A stretch of 64,000 nt of DNA from Pseudomonas sp. (GCA_030656145.1 JAUSOF010000028.1:1-64000), one strand, 5' to 3'. Positions 25,642-35,716 are shown, counted from the stretch's first letter. A program made the numbers and translations. Notes: generated by a model from the letters alone, not told the origin.

Positions 25642-28600
25642 TCAACGTTCCTTGACCTCCAACCGCCCCGGCGTTTCGCCCAGGGCCTGCCAGTTCGGCC
25701 GGTACATGGATTCCACCTGCGGGGGCGGCACGCGGTAGCTGCCGGGGGTGACGGCGCGGGCCAGGTAGAGCAGGTGGCTGGTGGCGTAGCCGCTGACGTC
25801 CAGGGCCGCGACATAACGATCGCCGCGAAATTCCTGATGCTTGATGCTGGCGTCATGCATCGCCTTCTGCCACTCCTGCACCGCGCTGCCGGCGTCTTCC
25901 AGGCTGGCGGCGCTTTGCGCGAGGTTCTGGTTTTCCAGTTCCAGACCGGCGGGCAGCAGGTCAACGACCAGGGCATCCGGCACCCGCTGCCTGGCCGTTA
26001 CGGCCAGATGCACCAGCACCAGTTCGCCGCTTTTCAGGGCAGACAGATCCAGCGGCTCGCCGTCCATGCCCAGGTACTCGCGGGAGATGCTCAGGTTTTC
26101 GCCGCCTGCCGCCGGGGCCTTGACCGGGTAGCCGGACAGAGTCAGCTGTTGATACAACGGTTCGCTGCCGGGATTGCCGATGGTCAGCGGCGCGGCCAGC
26201 TGGCTGCCGTCCAGCTTGAGCGCGGACTGGCTATTGCTCAATTCGAACTCGAACGCCCCACTGTTTACACCGGCGCGCCAGGCGGGTTCCGGCTTGCCGA
26301 GCAGATTGCGCCCGGCCAGGTACAGCGCATTGCGCTCCTGAGTCGACAGCCATTGCTGACCGGCGACTTCATCGGCCAAGGCGAACAGCCGCTCTTCGCG
26401 CTGGCCGGCGGCCAGATCATGCTCCTCCAGCAACGCCAGGATCAGCGCCTGGTCGCGCAACGGGCTGCCATAGTCGGCCAACCAGTTGTCGCGCGCGCGG
26501 CTGCGTGCCAGGCCGGCGGCCAGGGCATCGTTGGCGCGCGGCTGGTCGCCCATCGCCTGCAAGGCCACGGCCAGGTGCACCAGCGGCAGACCGGACTGGG
26601 CATCGGCGCGGCGCTCATACAGGCTGCGCAAGGCGCCGAGCGGGGCCTGTTGGCTGCGCGCCAGCACATAAGCGGCATACGCCTGCACGGCGAAGCGGCT
26701 GTGATTGGCGTTGTCGCTGTAGTTGACCTCGATCAGGTTGCGCTCCTGCACATAGCGCAGCAGCCGCTCGCTGGCCTTTTTCAACGCCTCGGGTGGCACG
26801 CCGAAACCCTGCTCGCGGGCGCGCAACAGGAAGTCGGTGACGTAGCCGGTTAGCCAGTGTTCCTCGTCGCCATCGGCGCCCCACAGGCCGAAACTGCCGT
26901 TATGCCGCTGCATGCTCAACAGACGCTCGATACCCAGCTCGATGGCGCGCCGGCGCTGCTCATCCGGCTCGGCTTCCAGGCCCAGGCGCTTGAGGGTCGC
27001 CGCATCGGCATACAACGACGGGTACAGGCCGCTGGTGGTCTGCTCCAGACAACCATAGGGATAGGCCTTGAGCGCGCGGATATGTTCGCCGAGGTTGAGC
27101 GGCGGACGACTGGAGATCGCCAGACGCGCCTCCAGCCCGGCCGGCTCGAAGGCCTCCAGGACGCCCGCAGGTAGGCTCCAGGGCTGGTCCTTGAGCACCG
27201 CGCGGAAGTGTTGCAGCTGCGCCGGATAGGCTGGGCGCACGCCCAGGGTCCACTCGCGATGCAGCGGCGGCAGGTCTTCGCCGGGCAGCTGCAGCCCGTG
27301 CACCGTCACCGTGAAACGACCCTGACCGTAACCGCCGAGGGCACGCACCGGAATGCGCAGGATAGTGCGCTCGCCATCGGCCAACGTGAACATAGTCGCT
27401 GCAGCGGCCGGCTCGATCAGGCTCAACTGGTCCTCGGCAGCGACCTGTACCTGCAGTTGTTGGGCCTGACCGGACAGGTTGCTCAGGTCCAGGGCCAGCG
27501 TGGTTTGATCGCCACCGGCAAGGAAGCGCGGCGCCGACAATTCGGCAATCAGCGGCGCAGCCACCAGCGTCTTGCCCTCGGCCATGCCGAAGCGTTCGTC
27601 GCTCCAGGCTTGCGCCATCAAGCGCAGTTCGCCGTTGAAATCGGGGATGTCCAGGCTGACTTCGCCCTCGCCCTGCTCATTGAGCTGCAACGGCTGGCTC
27701 TGCAGGGCGACGATCAGCACGCTGGTATCCGGGCGTTTACCACCGCCCGCCAACGCCGCATCGCCACCGAAGGCCAGCTTGGCGACCCGCCCCTGGCCGG
27801 CTTCGATCAGCTGCCCGTAGATATCCAGCTGATCCGCGCCATAGGCCTTGCGCCCGAAGAAGCTGGCGAAGGGATCGGGCGTGGCATAGTCGGTGATATT
27901 GAGAATGCCGGCATCCACCGCGGCGACCAGCACCTGCGCCTGTTTCGGGATGCTGCCGTCAGCGTTGCGCGCCTGCACCTTGACGATGAGCGGCTGGTTG
28001 GGGCGGATTTTTTCCGCTGCGGTGAGGGTCAGCGCCAGCTTGCGCGGCGCGCGCTGCAGCGGCAGATGGAGCAGACCAACCGCGCGCTTGGGCGTGGCAT
28101 TGCTCTTGCGCTCGCCGGGGCGAATTACCAGCGCGCTGACGTACAGGTCATGCCGCGCCCAATCCTTGGCAATCGGAATCGCGAAGGTCTTGCCCTCGGC
28201 CGGCACCTCCACTTCTTGCCACCACAGCGGCCCTTCGCTGGACTCCACCATCAGGTAGCCCTTGCCCGCAGCAGGCGGGGTGACGGTGACCATGGCGGAT
28301 TCACCGTCGACATAGGCCGGTTTATCCAGCGCCAGCTTGACCTGATCCGGGCGCACCGCGCCGCCGTCGGCGTTGTCCTGCCAGCGGTAACCGGCCCAGA
28401 AGCGCAGGCTGCTGAGCAGGCCGGTCTGGGCGTCGATCACTTCAATGCGATACGGGCCCCACTCCACCGGGAAGCTGATCTTGGCCGTGCCACCAGCGGC
28501 GACCTTGAGGGTTTCTTCGCCCGAGGTGAGGAATTTTTCGTTGTAGTTATGGCTCCAGCCGTCGCTGGCGGAGAAGTTCCAGTAGTAGTCGCGGCGCTCG

Positions 28601-30546
28601 CGCACCAGGCGCACGGTCAACTGCTCGGCGGCCAGCTTGTTGCCAGCGGCATCAGCCACCAGCACCTCGAACTCGGCCAGGCTGTCGGCATCGACCTGCT
28701 CGCCGTCGAACAGCCCGCGCACCCCTGGCAAACGTTCTGCCGGCCAGACCGGCTGAACCAAGCGGCGGGTGATCGGCCGGCCGCCGGACTCCTGCAGGCT
28801 GGCCTGCAGGATCAGCTTCAATGGCGACTTGGCCTCACGCCAGCGGCTGTCGATACTCAGGCTGGTTTTGCCTTGCTGGTCCAGGCTGGTTTCATCCAGT
28901 TCGATGTCCTGACTCAATTCTTCCTCGGTGACCGAGCCGAACTGGTAACCCGGCAAGCTGGCCACCGCCTCACGCAGCGGGCGCACGTAAAGCTGACCAC
29001 TGAGGCGATTACCGGCAGCCGGCGCACCGTACAGATAGCGCCCACTGACCTCGAAACGCGCGCTGTCGCCCGGATTGAACGGCGCATCGCTGCCCTTCAG
29101 CTCCAGCGCCAGACGCTCGGGCAGGAAGTCTTCGACGGAGAATTCGTACAGCTGAGGCGTGCCGTCGCCGAGGTCGAAGAGCAGTTGCCAGCGCCCGGTC
29201 GGCGCCTCCTCGGCCAAGTGCAGCTGGTACTGGTAGAGACCGGAAGCATCGGCCTGCCAGACGAACTTGCGACTGACCTGCTCGTCCGGCCGGCGCACCT
29301 CAACATGCACCGGCTGGGCCTTGAGCGCGCGGCCATCGGCATCGCGCAGCAGGCCGTTGAGCAGCACGGTTTCGCCGGGACGATAGAGGTCACGCGGACC
29401 GAACACGAAGAACTGCAGCGGATGTGCCTGCGGCCCGGCGATGTCGAACTCGGCCAGATCCAGCGCCGGACCGTTCAGGCGCAGCAAGCTGGTCTGCTCG
29501 CCCAGGTGCGCCAACAGCACCTCGGCCTTGGCCGGCAGCACCAGCTCGGCATGCCCGGCGCGGTCGGTTTTACCCTCGGCCAGCAACTGGCCCTTGCCAT
29601 CGAGCAACTCCAGTTCGACGTCGGCCAGCGCCGCACCACCGGCCAGGGCCTGGGTGAAGACATCCAGGCGGTTGCTATAGCGGCGAGCAGACAGGCCGAT
29701 ATCGCTCAGGGTGAACAGGGTGGCCGGCTGCGAGTAGCTATAGCTGCCCGCCGCGCGCATCACCGCCAGGTACACCCCGGGTTGCTTGAACGGCGGCAAA
29801 TCGGCAATCGGCAGCAGCAGCGTCTCGCGCGTGTTGCGCGGCGGATCGAGGTCGAAGCGGCCGCCGTAGACCAGCTCGGCCATCGGCAACAGCTGTTGCG
29901 CCTCCCAGGTGTCTAGGTTGCTGCTGCGCCCCCACTGCTCGAGGAAGCGCGGCAGCGCCTGCGGCTTGATGCGAAAGAACTCGACGTTGACCTTGTCGAC
30001 ATTCAGCGCAATCACCGGCAGACCTTCGGCCAGGCGCGTCGGCAGCAGCGAGCCGCGGCTGGCGAAGCCGACACTGGCCTGCAGATCGCGAGTCTGCAGA
30101 CGGCTGACGTATTCGCCAGCCAGTTGCTTGCCGGTCAGCGCCTGCAGCCCGGCATCCACCGTCAGCACCAGCTTGCGCTTGGGTTGCAGGTGGCGCAGGC
30201 GCAGCTCCATCAGGTTGTCGCTCAGCTCCCAGGCACCGTCGACCTTGCCGCTTTTGGTGTCGACCAGGTGCAGGCGTTCGGCGAACTGCTGCTCGGGCGC
30301 AAGCGGTACGGAAAAGCTCACCGACAGCGCGCTGGCGCCATCCACCTGCACTTCGGAAACATCCACTACGCTCAGCTCGCGTCCGGCATAACGCTCACGC
30401 AGCGCCGCGCGACCAGTGTCCGAGGTGGCCGCAGCGCTATTGATCGCGGCGGTGCTCGGACTGACGTTTGCGGGTTCGGGCGTGGAGGAATCACAGGCGC
30501 TGAGCAGGCTCAGGACAAGTGCCAGAAGCAGTCCTTTGTTCGGCAT
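25642..30546 (-). CDS. Bacterial alpha-2-macroglobulin lipoprotein (YfhM type)
   Basis: A 1634-residue protease trap. The signal peptide ends in lipobox LSAC with Cys18; Asp19 follows, the +2 residue that keeps lipoproteins at the inner membrane, as in E. coli YfhM. The thioester motif YGCLEQ has Cys1166 (E. coli Cys1187), which links covalently to attacking proteases after cleavage of a bait region. Macroglobulin domains fill the N-terminal half, and an alpha-alpha toroid follows the thioester. It pairs with pbpC: periplasmic defence plus wall repair. I use the ATG at 30546; a TTG four codons upstream would absorb the GGAG site. Confidence 0.94.
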   Translation of the reverse strand: MPNKGLLLALVLSLLSACDSSTPEPANVSPSTAAINSAAATSDTGRAALRERYAGRELSVVDVSEVQVDGASALSVSFSVPLAPEQQFAERLHLVDTKSGKVDGAWELSDNLMELRLRHLQPKRKLVLTVDAGLQALTGKQLAGEYVSRLQTRDLQASVGFASRGSLLPTRLAEGLPVIALNVDKVNVEFFRIKPQALPRFLEQWGRSSNLDTWEAQQLLPMAELVYGGRFDLDPPRNTRETLLLPIADLPPFKQPGVYLAVMRAAGSYSYSQPATLFTLSDIGLSARRYSNRLDVFTQALAGGAALADVELELLDGKGQLLAEGKTDRAGHAELVLPAKAEVLLAHLGEQTSLLRLNGPALDLAEFDIAGPQAHPLQFFVFGPRDLYRPGETVLLNGLLRDADGRALKAQPVHVEVRRPDEQVSRKFVWQADASGLYQYQLHLAEEAPTGRWQLLFDLGDGTPQLYEFSVEDFLPERLALELKGSDAPFNPGDSARFEVSGRYLYGAPAAGNRLSGQLYVRPLREAVASLPGYQFGSVTEEELSQDIELDETSLDQQGKTSLSIDSRWREAKSPLKLILQASLQESGGRPITRRLVQPVWPAERLPGVRGLFDGEQVDADSLAEFEVLVADAAGNKLAAEQLTVRLVRERRDYYWNFSASDGWSHNYNEKFLTSGEETLKVAAGGTAKISFPVEWGPYRIEVIDAQTGLLSSLRFWAGYRWQDNADGGAVRPDQVKLALDKPAYVDGESAMVTVTPPAAGKGYLMVESSEGPLWWQEVEVPAEGKTFAIPIAKDWARHDLYVSALVIRPGERKSNATPKRAVGLLHLPLQRAPRKLALTLTAAEKIRPNQPLIVKVQARNADGSIPKQAQVLVAAVDAGILNITDYATPDPFASFFGRKAYGADQLDIYGQLIEAGQGRVAKLAFGGDAALAGGGKRPDTSVLIVALQSQPLQLNEQGEGEVSLDIPDFNGELRLMAQAWSDERFGMAEGKTLVAAPLIAELSAPRFLAGGDQTTLALDLSNLSGQAQQLQVQVAAEDQLSLIEPAAAATMFTLADGERTILRIPVRALGGYGQGRFTVTVHGLQLPGEDLPPLHREWTLGVRPAYPAQLQHFRAVLKDQPWSLPAGVLEAFEPAGLEARLAISSRPPLNLGEHIRALKAYPYGCLEQTTSGLYPSLYADAATLKRLGLEAEPDEQRRRAIELGIERLLSMQRHNGSFGLWGADGDEEHWLTGYVTDFLLRAREQGFGVPPEALKKASERLLRYVQERNLIEVNYSDNANHSRFAVQAYAAYVLARSQQAPLGALRSLYERRADAQSGLPLVHLAVALQAMGDQPRANDALAAGLARSRARDNWLADYGSPLRDQALILALLEEHDLAAGQREERLFALADEVAGQQWLSTQERNALYLAGRNLLGKPEPAWRAGVNSGAFEFELSNSQSALKLDGSQLAAPLTIGNPGSEPLYQQLTLSGYPVKAPAAGGENLSISREYLGMDGEPLDLSALKSGELVLVHLAVTARQRVPDALVVDLLPAGLELENQNLAQSAASLEDAGSAVQEWQKAMHDASIKHQEFRGDRYVAALDVSGYATSHLLYLARAVTPGSYRVPPPQVESMYRPNWQALGETPGRLEVKER

Positions 30547-30732
30547 TGCAGGCTCCAACAGAATGGTAGGTGCAGGAGCCAGTCACTATAGCCGAGCCAC
30601 CCTGGCAGGTGGAAAACAGCACGGCAAAGCTGTGCATGACGTCCGGTTACCTTGCGGCAACCGAGCCGCAGGTTCGAGCCAAGCGGCCGTGAATATATCG
30701 GCCGCAGTAGCCGGATACTGGCTCCCCACGAC

Positions 30733-31197
30733 TCAGGCGCAGAGGTCACAAACCTCGGCATTAGGCGCCAGCCTGAAAAACTCGTCGACCGACAGGTGCA
30801 CCAGGCTTTCGTGATCCCCGGCTTCCAGGTAGATGTCCTGGTGACGCGCCAGCATCGGGTCGATCAGCATCTCGAGGCCATAGACCTCGCCCACAGCCGG
30901 TATGGCGCCGCGCTCACAATCCTTGAACAGACGGACCAGCGCCTGCTCGCCACTGAGCTGCCAACGCAGTGTGCCCTTGCGTACCTTGCTCAGATCCAAT
31001 TGCCGATTGGCCGGCAACACCGCCATCAGGTAATGCCCACGACGATCATCAAGAATCACCGACTTGGCCATGCGCGCCGCGGGAATTCCGGCCTTGCGCG
31101 CCGACTCCAGACTGGTCGCCGAAGGCTCGTGTTCGACCAGTTTGAACTGACAGTGCGCACGCTGCAGGCTGCGCTCCAGGGTTTGTGCCATATGCAT
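30733..31197 (-). CDS. YbaK/EbsC-family aminoacyl-tRNA deacylase-like protein
   Basis: A 154-residue cytoplasmic protein of the YbaK/ProX editing superfamily. The region KSVILDDRRGHYLMAVLPANRQLDLSKVR (about residues 45-73) carries the conserved lysine, and CERGAIPAVGEVYGLEMLID (about residues 93-112) the substrate-pocket GxxPP-like segment. Relatives clear mischarged Cys-tRNA(Pro) or Ala-tRNA(Pro). The substrate here is not assigned. The first of two close ATGs has AGGAGG at 6 bases and is preferred. It is divergent from the MATE gene. Confidence 0.84.
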   Translation of the reverse strand: MHMAQTLERSLQRAHCQFKLVEHEPSATSLESARKAGIPAARMAKSVILDDRRGHYLMAVLPANRQLDLSKVRKGTLRWQLSGEQALVRLFKDCERGAIPAVGEVYGLEMLIDPMLARHQDIYLEAGDHESLVHLSVDEFFRLAPNAEVCDLCA

Positions 31198-31351
31198 GAG
31201 CCACCTCCTCGACCGCTTGCTTAACGGTCATTACCGATTGCTTGCCTGAAGTTTAGTCAACCTGGCAACCCGCAACGACGCCGCCAAGAAACCCTTGCTG
31301 CTATAGCGCGGCGGGCTTAGTCGAAAAGGCACTATAGAGTTGCCGCGGGCC

Positions 31352-31357
31352 TATAAT
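31352..31357 (+). promoter_or_regulatory. Consensus -10 box upstream of the MATE gene
   Basis: TATAAT in CGGGCCTATAATCGGCG, 22 bases before the ATG at 31379. No good -35 element stands at the expected distance, and the leader would be very short. Confidence 0.4.
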
Positions 31358-31378
31358 CGGCGTTTGCTCGGAGTCGCC

Positions 31379-32740
31379 ATGACCACACTGCTCGCCGCCT
31401 GGCAGCACGCGCCCACCCACAAACGGGTCTGGGCCCTGGCTGCGCCGATGATTTTGTCCAATTTGTCGGTGCCACTGGTGGCGCTGGTCGACAGCGCCGT
31501 GATCGGCCATCTGCCCCACGCCCATCAACTGGCGGCCGTGGCGATCGGCGGCAGCCTGTATACCTTGCTGACCTGGGCCGTCGGTTTCCTGCGCATGGGC
31601 ACCACCGGTTTCGCCGCCCAGGCCGCCGGCCGGGAAGATGGCGGCGCGTTGCGCCAGGTGTTGCTGCAAGGCCTGCTGCTCGGCGGGCTGCTGGCGTTGG
31701 TCTTGATCCTGCTGGCGCTGCCGCTCAGTGGCGCAGCGCTGAGCCTGATGCAACCCTCGGCGGAGCTGGATGCGCTGGCCCGCAGCTACTTGCACATTCG
31801 CCTGCTCGGCCTGCCCGCGGTACTGGCCACCTATGCCCTGATCGGCTGGCTGCTCGGCACCCAGAACGCCCGCGGGCCGCTGGCGATTCTGCTGACCACC
31901 AACCTGCTCAACGTGGCGCTGGATTTGCTGTTTGTACTCGGCCTGCACTGGGGCGTGGCCGGTGCGGCCTGGGCCTCGGTAATCGCCGAATGGAGCGGCG
32001 CGCTGCTCGGTCTGTGGCTGACACGCCGCGCGCTACACCGTTATGCCGGGCAAATCGACTGGCCGGCACTGCGCCGCTGGCTGAACTGGCGGCCGCTGCT
32101 GGCGGTCAATCGCGACATCTTTATCCGCACCCTGGCCCTGCAGTTGGTGTTCTTCCTGATCACCGTGCAAGGCGCGCGCCTGGGCGATGCCACAGTGGCG
32201 GCCAATGCCTTGTTGCTCAACGGCTTGTTGCTCACTGCCCACGCCCTCGACGGCCTCGCGCACGCGGTGGAAGCACTGTGCGGCCACGCCCTCGGCGCTC
32301 GTGACCGGCAGACCTTGCGCCGCAGCCTGATCGTCGCAGGTGGCTGGTCGCTACTGGCCAGCCTCGGCTTTGCCCTGCTGTTCCTGTTCGGCGGGCATTG
32401 GTTCATCGGCCTGCAAACCAATATCGCCCCGGTGCGTACCCTGGCCCTCGACTACCTGCCGTACCTGGCATTGCTGCCATTGCTGGCGGTGTGGAGTTAC
32501 CTGCTCGACGGCCTGTTCATCGGCGCCACCCGGGCGCGGGAGATGCGCAACGCCATGCTCCTGGCCGTTGCGTTGAGCCTGCCGCTGGCCTGGTGGCTGC
32601 AAGCATTCGGCAATCACGGCCTGTGGCTGGCCTTTCTCTGCTTTATGCTGCTGCGCAGCCTTTGTCTTGGGGTCTACGCGTACCAGCTGACCCGCGATGA
32701 CCGCTGGTTCAGCGCCATGCCTGCGCGCTCTGCCGACTGA
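31379..32740 (+). CDS. dinF: DinF-family MATE multidrug efflux transporter
   Basis: A 453-residue inner-membrane protein with 12 hydrophobic helices in two MATE repeats. The N-terminal VWALAAPMILSNLSVPLVALVDSAVIGHL and FLRMGTTGFAAQAAGR match the DinF branch. These antiporters use the H+ or Na+ gradient to export cationic or oxidised compounds. In E. coli dinF follows lexA; here no lexA is near, so SOS control is not expected from the context. I chose ATG 31379 (with CGGAGTC upstream) over one 13 codons earlier. Confidence 0.88.
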   Translation: MTTLLAAWQHAPTHKRVWALAAPMILSNLSVPLVALVDSAVIGHLPHAHQLAAVAIGGSLYTLLTWAVGFLRMGTTGFAAQAAGREDGGALRQVLLQGLLLGGLLALVLILLALPLSGAALSLMQPSAELDALARSYLHIRLLGLPAVLATYALIGWLLGTQNARGPLAILLTTNLLNVALDLLFVLGLHWGVAGAAWASVIAEWSGALLGLWLTRRALHRYAGQIDWPALRRWLNWRPLLAVNRDIFIRTLALQLVFFLITVQGARLGDATVAANALLLNGLLLTAHALDGLAHAVEALCGHALGARDRQTLRRSLIVAGGWSLLASLGFALLFLFGGHWFIGLQTNIAPVRTLALDYLPYLALLPLLAVWSYLLDGLFIGATRAREMRNAMLLAVALSLPLAWWLQAFGNHGLWLAFLCFMLLRSLCLGVYAYQLTRDDRWFSAMPARSAD

Positions 32741-32778
32741 GCGCCGTCCATGCGCAGTCCAGGCATCAGCACCGCCTC

Positions 32779-32850
32779 GGTGCGCATGGCGCACCCTAGG
32801 GCCAGCCCGGCGGCACGACTCGCGTGCTGCCGTAGGGTGCGCCGTGCGCT
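32779..32850. repeat. GTAGGGTGCGC-type dispersed repeat, copy 3 (pair)
   Basis: Two opposed half units, GGTGCGCATGGCGCACCCTAGGG (32779-32801) and GTAGGGTGCGCCGTGCGCT (32832-32850), fill the gap between the convergent MATE and speA genes. Confidence 0.7.
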
Positions 32851-32882
32851 CCACACGGTCAGCACCCGCAGGAGCAGGCGCC

Positions 32883-34796
32883 TCAGGACGACAGGTAGGA
32901 CGAGCGAGTCAGGCCCAGGCGCAAGGCATCGAGAAACTGGGTACGTTCCCGCGAGCTGATCCTGGCGCTGGCAACCTTGTCACGGTAGTGAGTCATCAAC
33001 TCCTCCGGCGACAGGTGCACGTAACGCAGCATGTCCTCGATGGTGTCGTGGGTCTCGATCCCGGCGTGGTAAACGCTGCCATCATTGTTCTGGTAGATGT
33101 TCACCGAATCGGTATCACCGAACAGGTTGTGCATGTCGCCAAGAATTTCCTGGTAGGCGCCGACCAGGAAGATCCCCAGCAGGTAGTCCTCACCCTCGCG
33201 AACTTCGTGCACCGGCAGGCTGGTCTCGATGCTCTGCTCGTCGACGTACTGCTTGATCTTGCCGTCGGAGTCGCAGGTCAGGTCCTGCAGCACGGCACGG
33301 CGCAGCGGCTCTTCATCGAGGCGATGCAGCGGCAGGATCGGCAGCACCTGGCCGATGGCCCAGGTGTCCGGCAGGCTCTGGAACACCGAGAAGTTGCAGA
33401 TGTACTTGTCGGCAAGCTTGTCGTTGAGCTCGTCGAGTACCTGGCGGTGCGAACGCTGACGCGCCTTCAGCGAGTTGTACAGGCGCCGGCACACAGCGAA
33501 GTAGCACTGCTCGGCCAGGGCCTTGTCGGTCAGGCTGAGCTTGCCGTCGGCGTACTGGCTGGCCACGTCACTCATGTAGTGGGTGGCGCGCCAGTAGGTC
33601 TCGGTGACCATCTCGATATCGGTCGGGCCGAGCAGCTCAATCAGGTAACGCACGGTTTCCGGCAGGCTGGTGACATCTTCGATCTTGGGAATCTGGTCGT
33701 TGTGCTTCTCCACATCGGTGACCTGCACCACCAGCATGGCGTGGTGCGCGGTCAGCGCACGGCCGCTTTCGGAGAAGATGTGCGGGTGCGGCAGTTCCTG
33801 GGCATCACAGAATTCTTTCAACATGCCAACTACCACACCGGCGTAGTCGTCCATGTCGTAGTTGATCGAGCTGGCGTTGCGCGAGTGGGTGCCGTCGTAG
33901 TCGACCCCCAGACCACCACCGACATCAATATGATCGACCGGCAGGCCCAGGCCGCGCAGCTCGCCGTAATAGCGGATGGCTTCCTTGAAGCCGTGCTGGT
34001 AGTCGGCCAGGTTGGCGATCTGCGAACCCATGTGGAAGTGCAGCAGACGGATGCCCTGATCCAGCCCTGCAACCCGGAAACGCTCGACCACCGACAACAA
34101 CTGCGCCGCCGACAAGCCGAACTTGGATTTTTCGCCGCCGGTGTCGGCCCACTTCGAGGACGCCAGAGACGACAGGCGCACACGCAGGCCAATCTGCGGG
34201 GCGACCTTGAGTTCGGCCGCCTCCTCGATCACCAACTGCACCTCGGACTCCTTCTCGATCACGATAAATACGTTGTGGCCGAGCTTCTGCCCTATCAGCG
34301 CCAGCTTGATGAACTCGCGGTCTTTGTAGCCATTGCACACAATGGTGCCGCCCTTCGGCGCCAAGGCCAGCACGGCTAGAAGCTCAGGCTTGGAGCCGGC
34401 TTCCAGGCCGATGGAGACATTCTGGGTGGCGATGATGTTCTCGATCACCGCCTCCTGCTGGTTGACCTTGATCGGGTAGAGCGCGGTGTACTGGCTCTGG
34501 TACTCCAGACGCGCGATGTTAGCGTCGAAAGCACCGGTCAACTGGCGCACACGGTCCTGCAGGATGTCCGGAAACCGCACCAATAACGGCAGGCTGAGGC
34601 CGCTCTGGCGCAGCTCTTCGACCTGTTTGAACAGGTCGATCGGGGTACTCTCGGGCCCGTTCGGACGCACCTCGACGCAGCCTTGCTCATTGATCGCGAA
34701 ATAACCCGCCCCCCAATGGCGAATGCCATAAACGCTGCGACTGTCCGCTACTGTCCACTGGCTGCCGTCATCTTTGCGTGTGCGTCGTGCAGACAT
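32883..34796 (-). CDS. speA: Biosynthetic arginine decarboxylase
   Basis: A 637-residue PLP-dependent fold-III decarboxylase that turns arginine into agmatine, the first step of putrescine and spermidine synthesis. PLP-binding Lys110 lies in ALYPIKVNQ. Further family motifs are [44 protein letters not shown] and SESGRA. Length agrees with E. coli SpeA (658) and the P. aeruginosa enzyme. It lies in the same relative position as in P. aeruginosa, downstream of yciH. A GC-rich hairpin is in its 5' leader. Confidence 0.97.
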   Translation of the reverse strand: MSARRTRKDDGSQWTVADSRSVYGIRHWGAGYFAINEQGCVEVRPNGPESTPIDLFKQVEELRQSGLSLPLLVRFPDILQDRVRQLTGAFDANIARLEYQSQYTALYPIKVNQQEAVIENIIATQNVSIGLEAGSKPELLAVLALAPKGGTIVCNGYKDREFIKLALIGQKLGHNVFIVIEKESEVQLVIEEAAELKVAPQIGLRVRLSSLASSKWADTGGEKSKFGLSAAQLLSVVERFRVAGLDQGIRLLHFHMGSQIANLADYQHGFKEAIRYYGELRGLGLPVDHIDVGGGLGVDYDGTHSRNASSINYDMDDYAGVVVGMLKEFCDAQELPHPHIFSESGRALTAHHAMLVVQVTDVEKHNDQIPKIEDVTSLPETVRYLIELLGPTDIEMVTETYWRATHYMSDVASQYADGKLSLTDKALAEQCYFAVCRRLYNSLKARQRSHRQVLDELNDKLADKYICNFSVFQSLPDTWAIGQVLPILPLHRLDEEPLRRAVLQDLTCDSDGKIKQYVDEQSIETSLPVHEVREGEDYLLGIFLVGAYQEILGDMHNLFGDTDSVNIYQNNDGSVYHAGIETHDTIEDMLRYVHLSPEELMTHYRDKVASARISSRERTQFLDALRLGLTRSSYLSS

Positions 34797-34821
34797 CGAG
34801 GTCTCCCTTACTGGCGATTGA

Positions 34822-34842
34822 GGCGCCGGATCAACCGGCGCC
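34822..34842 (-). promoter_or_regulatory. GC-rich hairpin in the speA leader
   Basis: GGCGCCGG / CCGGCGCC form a perfect 8-bp stem with a 5-base loop, 26-46 bases before the speA start and 80-100 bases after the yciH stop. It could end yciH transcription or shape the speA leader; without a T-tract I cannot decide. Confidence 0.5.
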
Positions 34843-34921
34843 CATACAGATTAAACTCTGGAAATGACAATTACCCGGCAATGGACTGGCCATGTGCCGA
34901 GTAAATTTAGAAATAGCAGGA

Positions 34922-35293
34922 TTAGCCGCCGGATTTTTTGGCCTTGAAGCCGCGTTTGAGCAACTCTGCGAGCAATAGTTCGACGTGATCGCCCTGAATC
35001 TCGATCACCCCGTCCTTTAAAGAACCGCCACAACCGCAGCGCTTCTTCAGGGCGCCGACCAGATCCCGCAACGGCTCCTCGGCCAGCGGCACGCCACTGA
35101 TTGTCGTGACCGTCTTGCCGCCACGGCCTTTGGTTTCACGGCGCACGCGAGCAATGCCATCACCGGCAGGGATCAGGGTACTTTTGCAGGTGCAGGCGTC
35201 CACCGGTTGACTGCAGTGCGGACAATGCCGACCGCTGTCGGTGGAATACACCAAGCCGCTCAGGGCGGCGAATGACGAAGCTTTCTTGACCAC
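34922..35293 (-). CDS. yciH: YciH/SUI1-family translation initiation factor-like protein
   Basis: A 123-residue protein with an N-terminal zinc-ribbon-like CPHC...CTC segment (about residues 24-36) and a C-terminal SUI1/eIF1 fold (VTTISGVPL, LKKRCGCGGSLKDGVIEIQGDH, LLLAELLKRGFKAKKSGG). E. coli YciH influences start-site selection in initiation. The start is GTG (MVKKASSFAALSGLVYSTDSG) with GAGGG 8 bases upstream. Upstream ATGs exist only by reading through a repeat element and would give a non-homologous extension. Confidence 0.9.
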   Translation of the reverse strand: MVKKASSFAALSGLVYSTDSGRHCPHCSQPVDACTCKSTLIPAGDGIARVRRETKGRGGKTVTTISGVPLAEEPLRDLVGALKKRCGCGGSLKDGVIEIQGDHVELLLAELLKRGFKAKKSGG

Positions 35294-35712
35294 CGACTTG
35301 CCCTCATCTGGGTCAGGGCTTGTGAAAAAAACCGAGCGCCGTAGCGAGAGCATCTCCAGGTGCTCCCTGCAAGGCGCGCTACGCCAACCGCAGATACCTG
35401 GAGGCAGTCGCGGTAGACGGGCGTTTTTTTGCAAGCTCTCAGAATAGCGACTGGCCGATCTGCATCGACCGCGAGGCCCCACTCTGGCAGGGGCGGCGCA
35501 CCCGAACTGGACGGTTCAGGCTTGAAAGCGGCGCAGTGTAACGGCAAAGCCCCTGGATGCTAAGTGGCAAAATGCGCCATTAATCGGTGGATTGGCGACG
35601 CTGTTCTGCATCTTGCACGGCAACGCTCGGAATGCTGTACGCCAGCCAGGGTGCGCTGTGCGCCGCACTTGCAACCCGCGCGCCCGCAGAAGGCTGGTGC
35701 GCATGGCGCACC
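35294..35712. other. Repeat-filled gap between yciH and the NUDIX gene
   Basis: A 419-base stretch without a gene. It holds a long imperfect inverted element (about 35316-35438) and a pair of GTAGGGTGCGC-type half repeats (35648-35664 and 35696-35716). The yciH promoter must lie upstream of or inside the first element. Confidence 0.6.
35316..35438. repeat. About 120-bp inverted element with A/T-tract ends
   Basis: The left end GGGCTTGTGAAAAAAACC and the reverse complement of the right end, GAGCTTGCAAAAAAACGC, agree at 13 of 18 positions. Inside, CTCCAGGT (35353-35360) and ACCTGGAG (35396-35403) form another inverted pair. The layout resembles a small non-coding repeat of the MITE or long-palindrome type. 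It lies 22 bases upstream of the yciH start. Confidence 0.5.
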
Positions 35713-35716
35713 CTAC
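35648..35716. repeat. GTAGGGTGCGC-type dispersed repeat, copy 4 (pair)
   Basis: AGGGTGCGCTGTGCGCC (35648-35664) and GGTGCGCATGGCGCACCCTACG (35696-35717) face each other. The TAG stop of the NUDIX gene (35713-35715, minus strand) lies inside the second unit. Confidence 0.7.

Noticed and set aside
27208..29916. 902-codon plus-strand open frame
   Set aside because: It is exactly antisense to the alpha-2-macroglobulin gene, and its product is a Gln/Arg/Ala-rich composition typical of GC-rich mirror frames, with no domain.
31379..32740. SOS-regulated dinF in a lexA operon
   Set aside because: No lexA is adjacent and I see no LexA box before the gene; only the DinF family assignment is supported.
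32697..34379. 560-codon plus-strand open frame
   Set aside because: Antisense to speA and starts inside the dinF end and a repeat; composition is that of a shadow frame.
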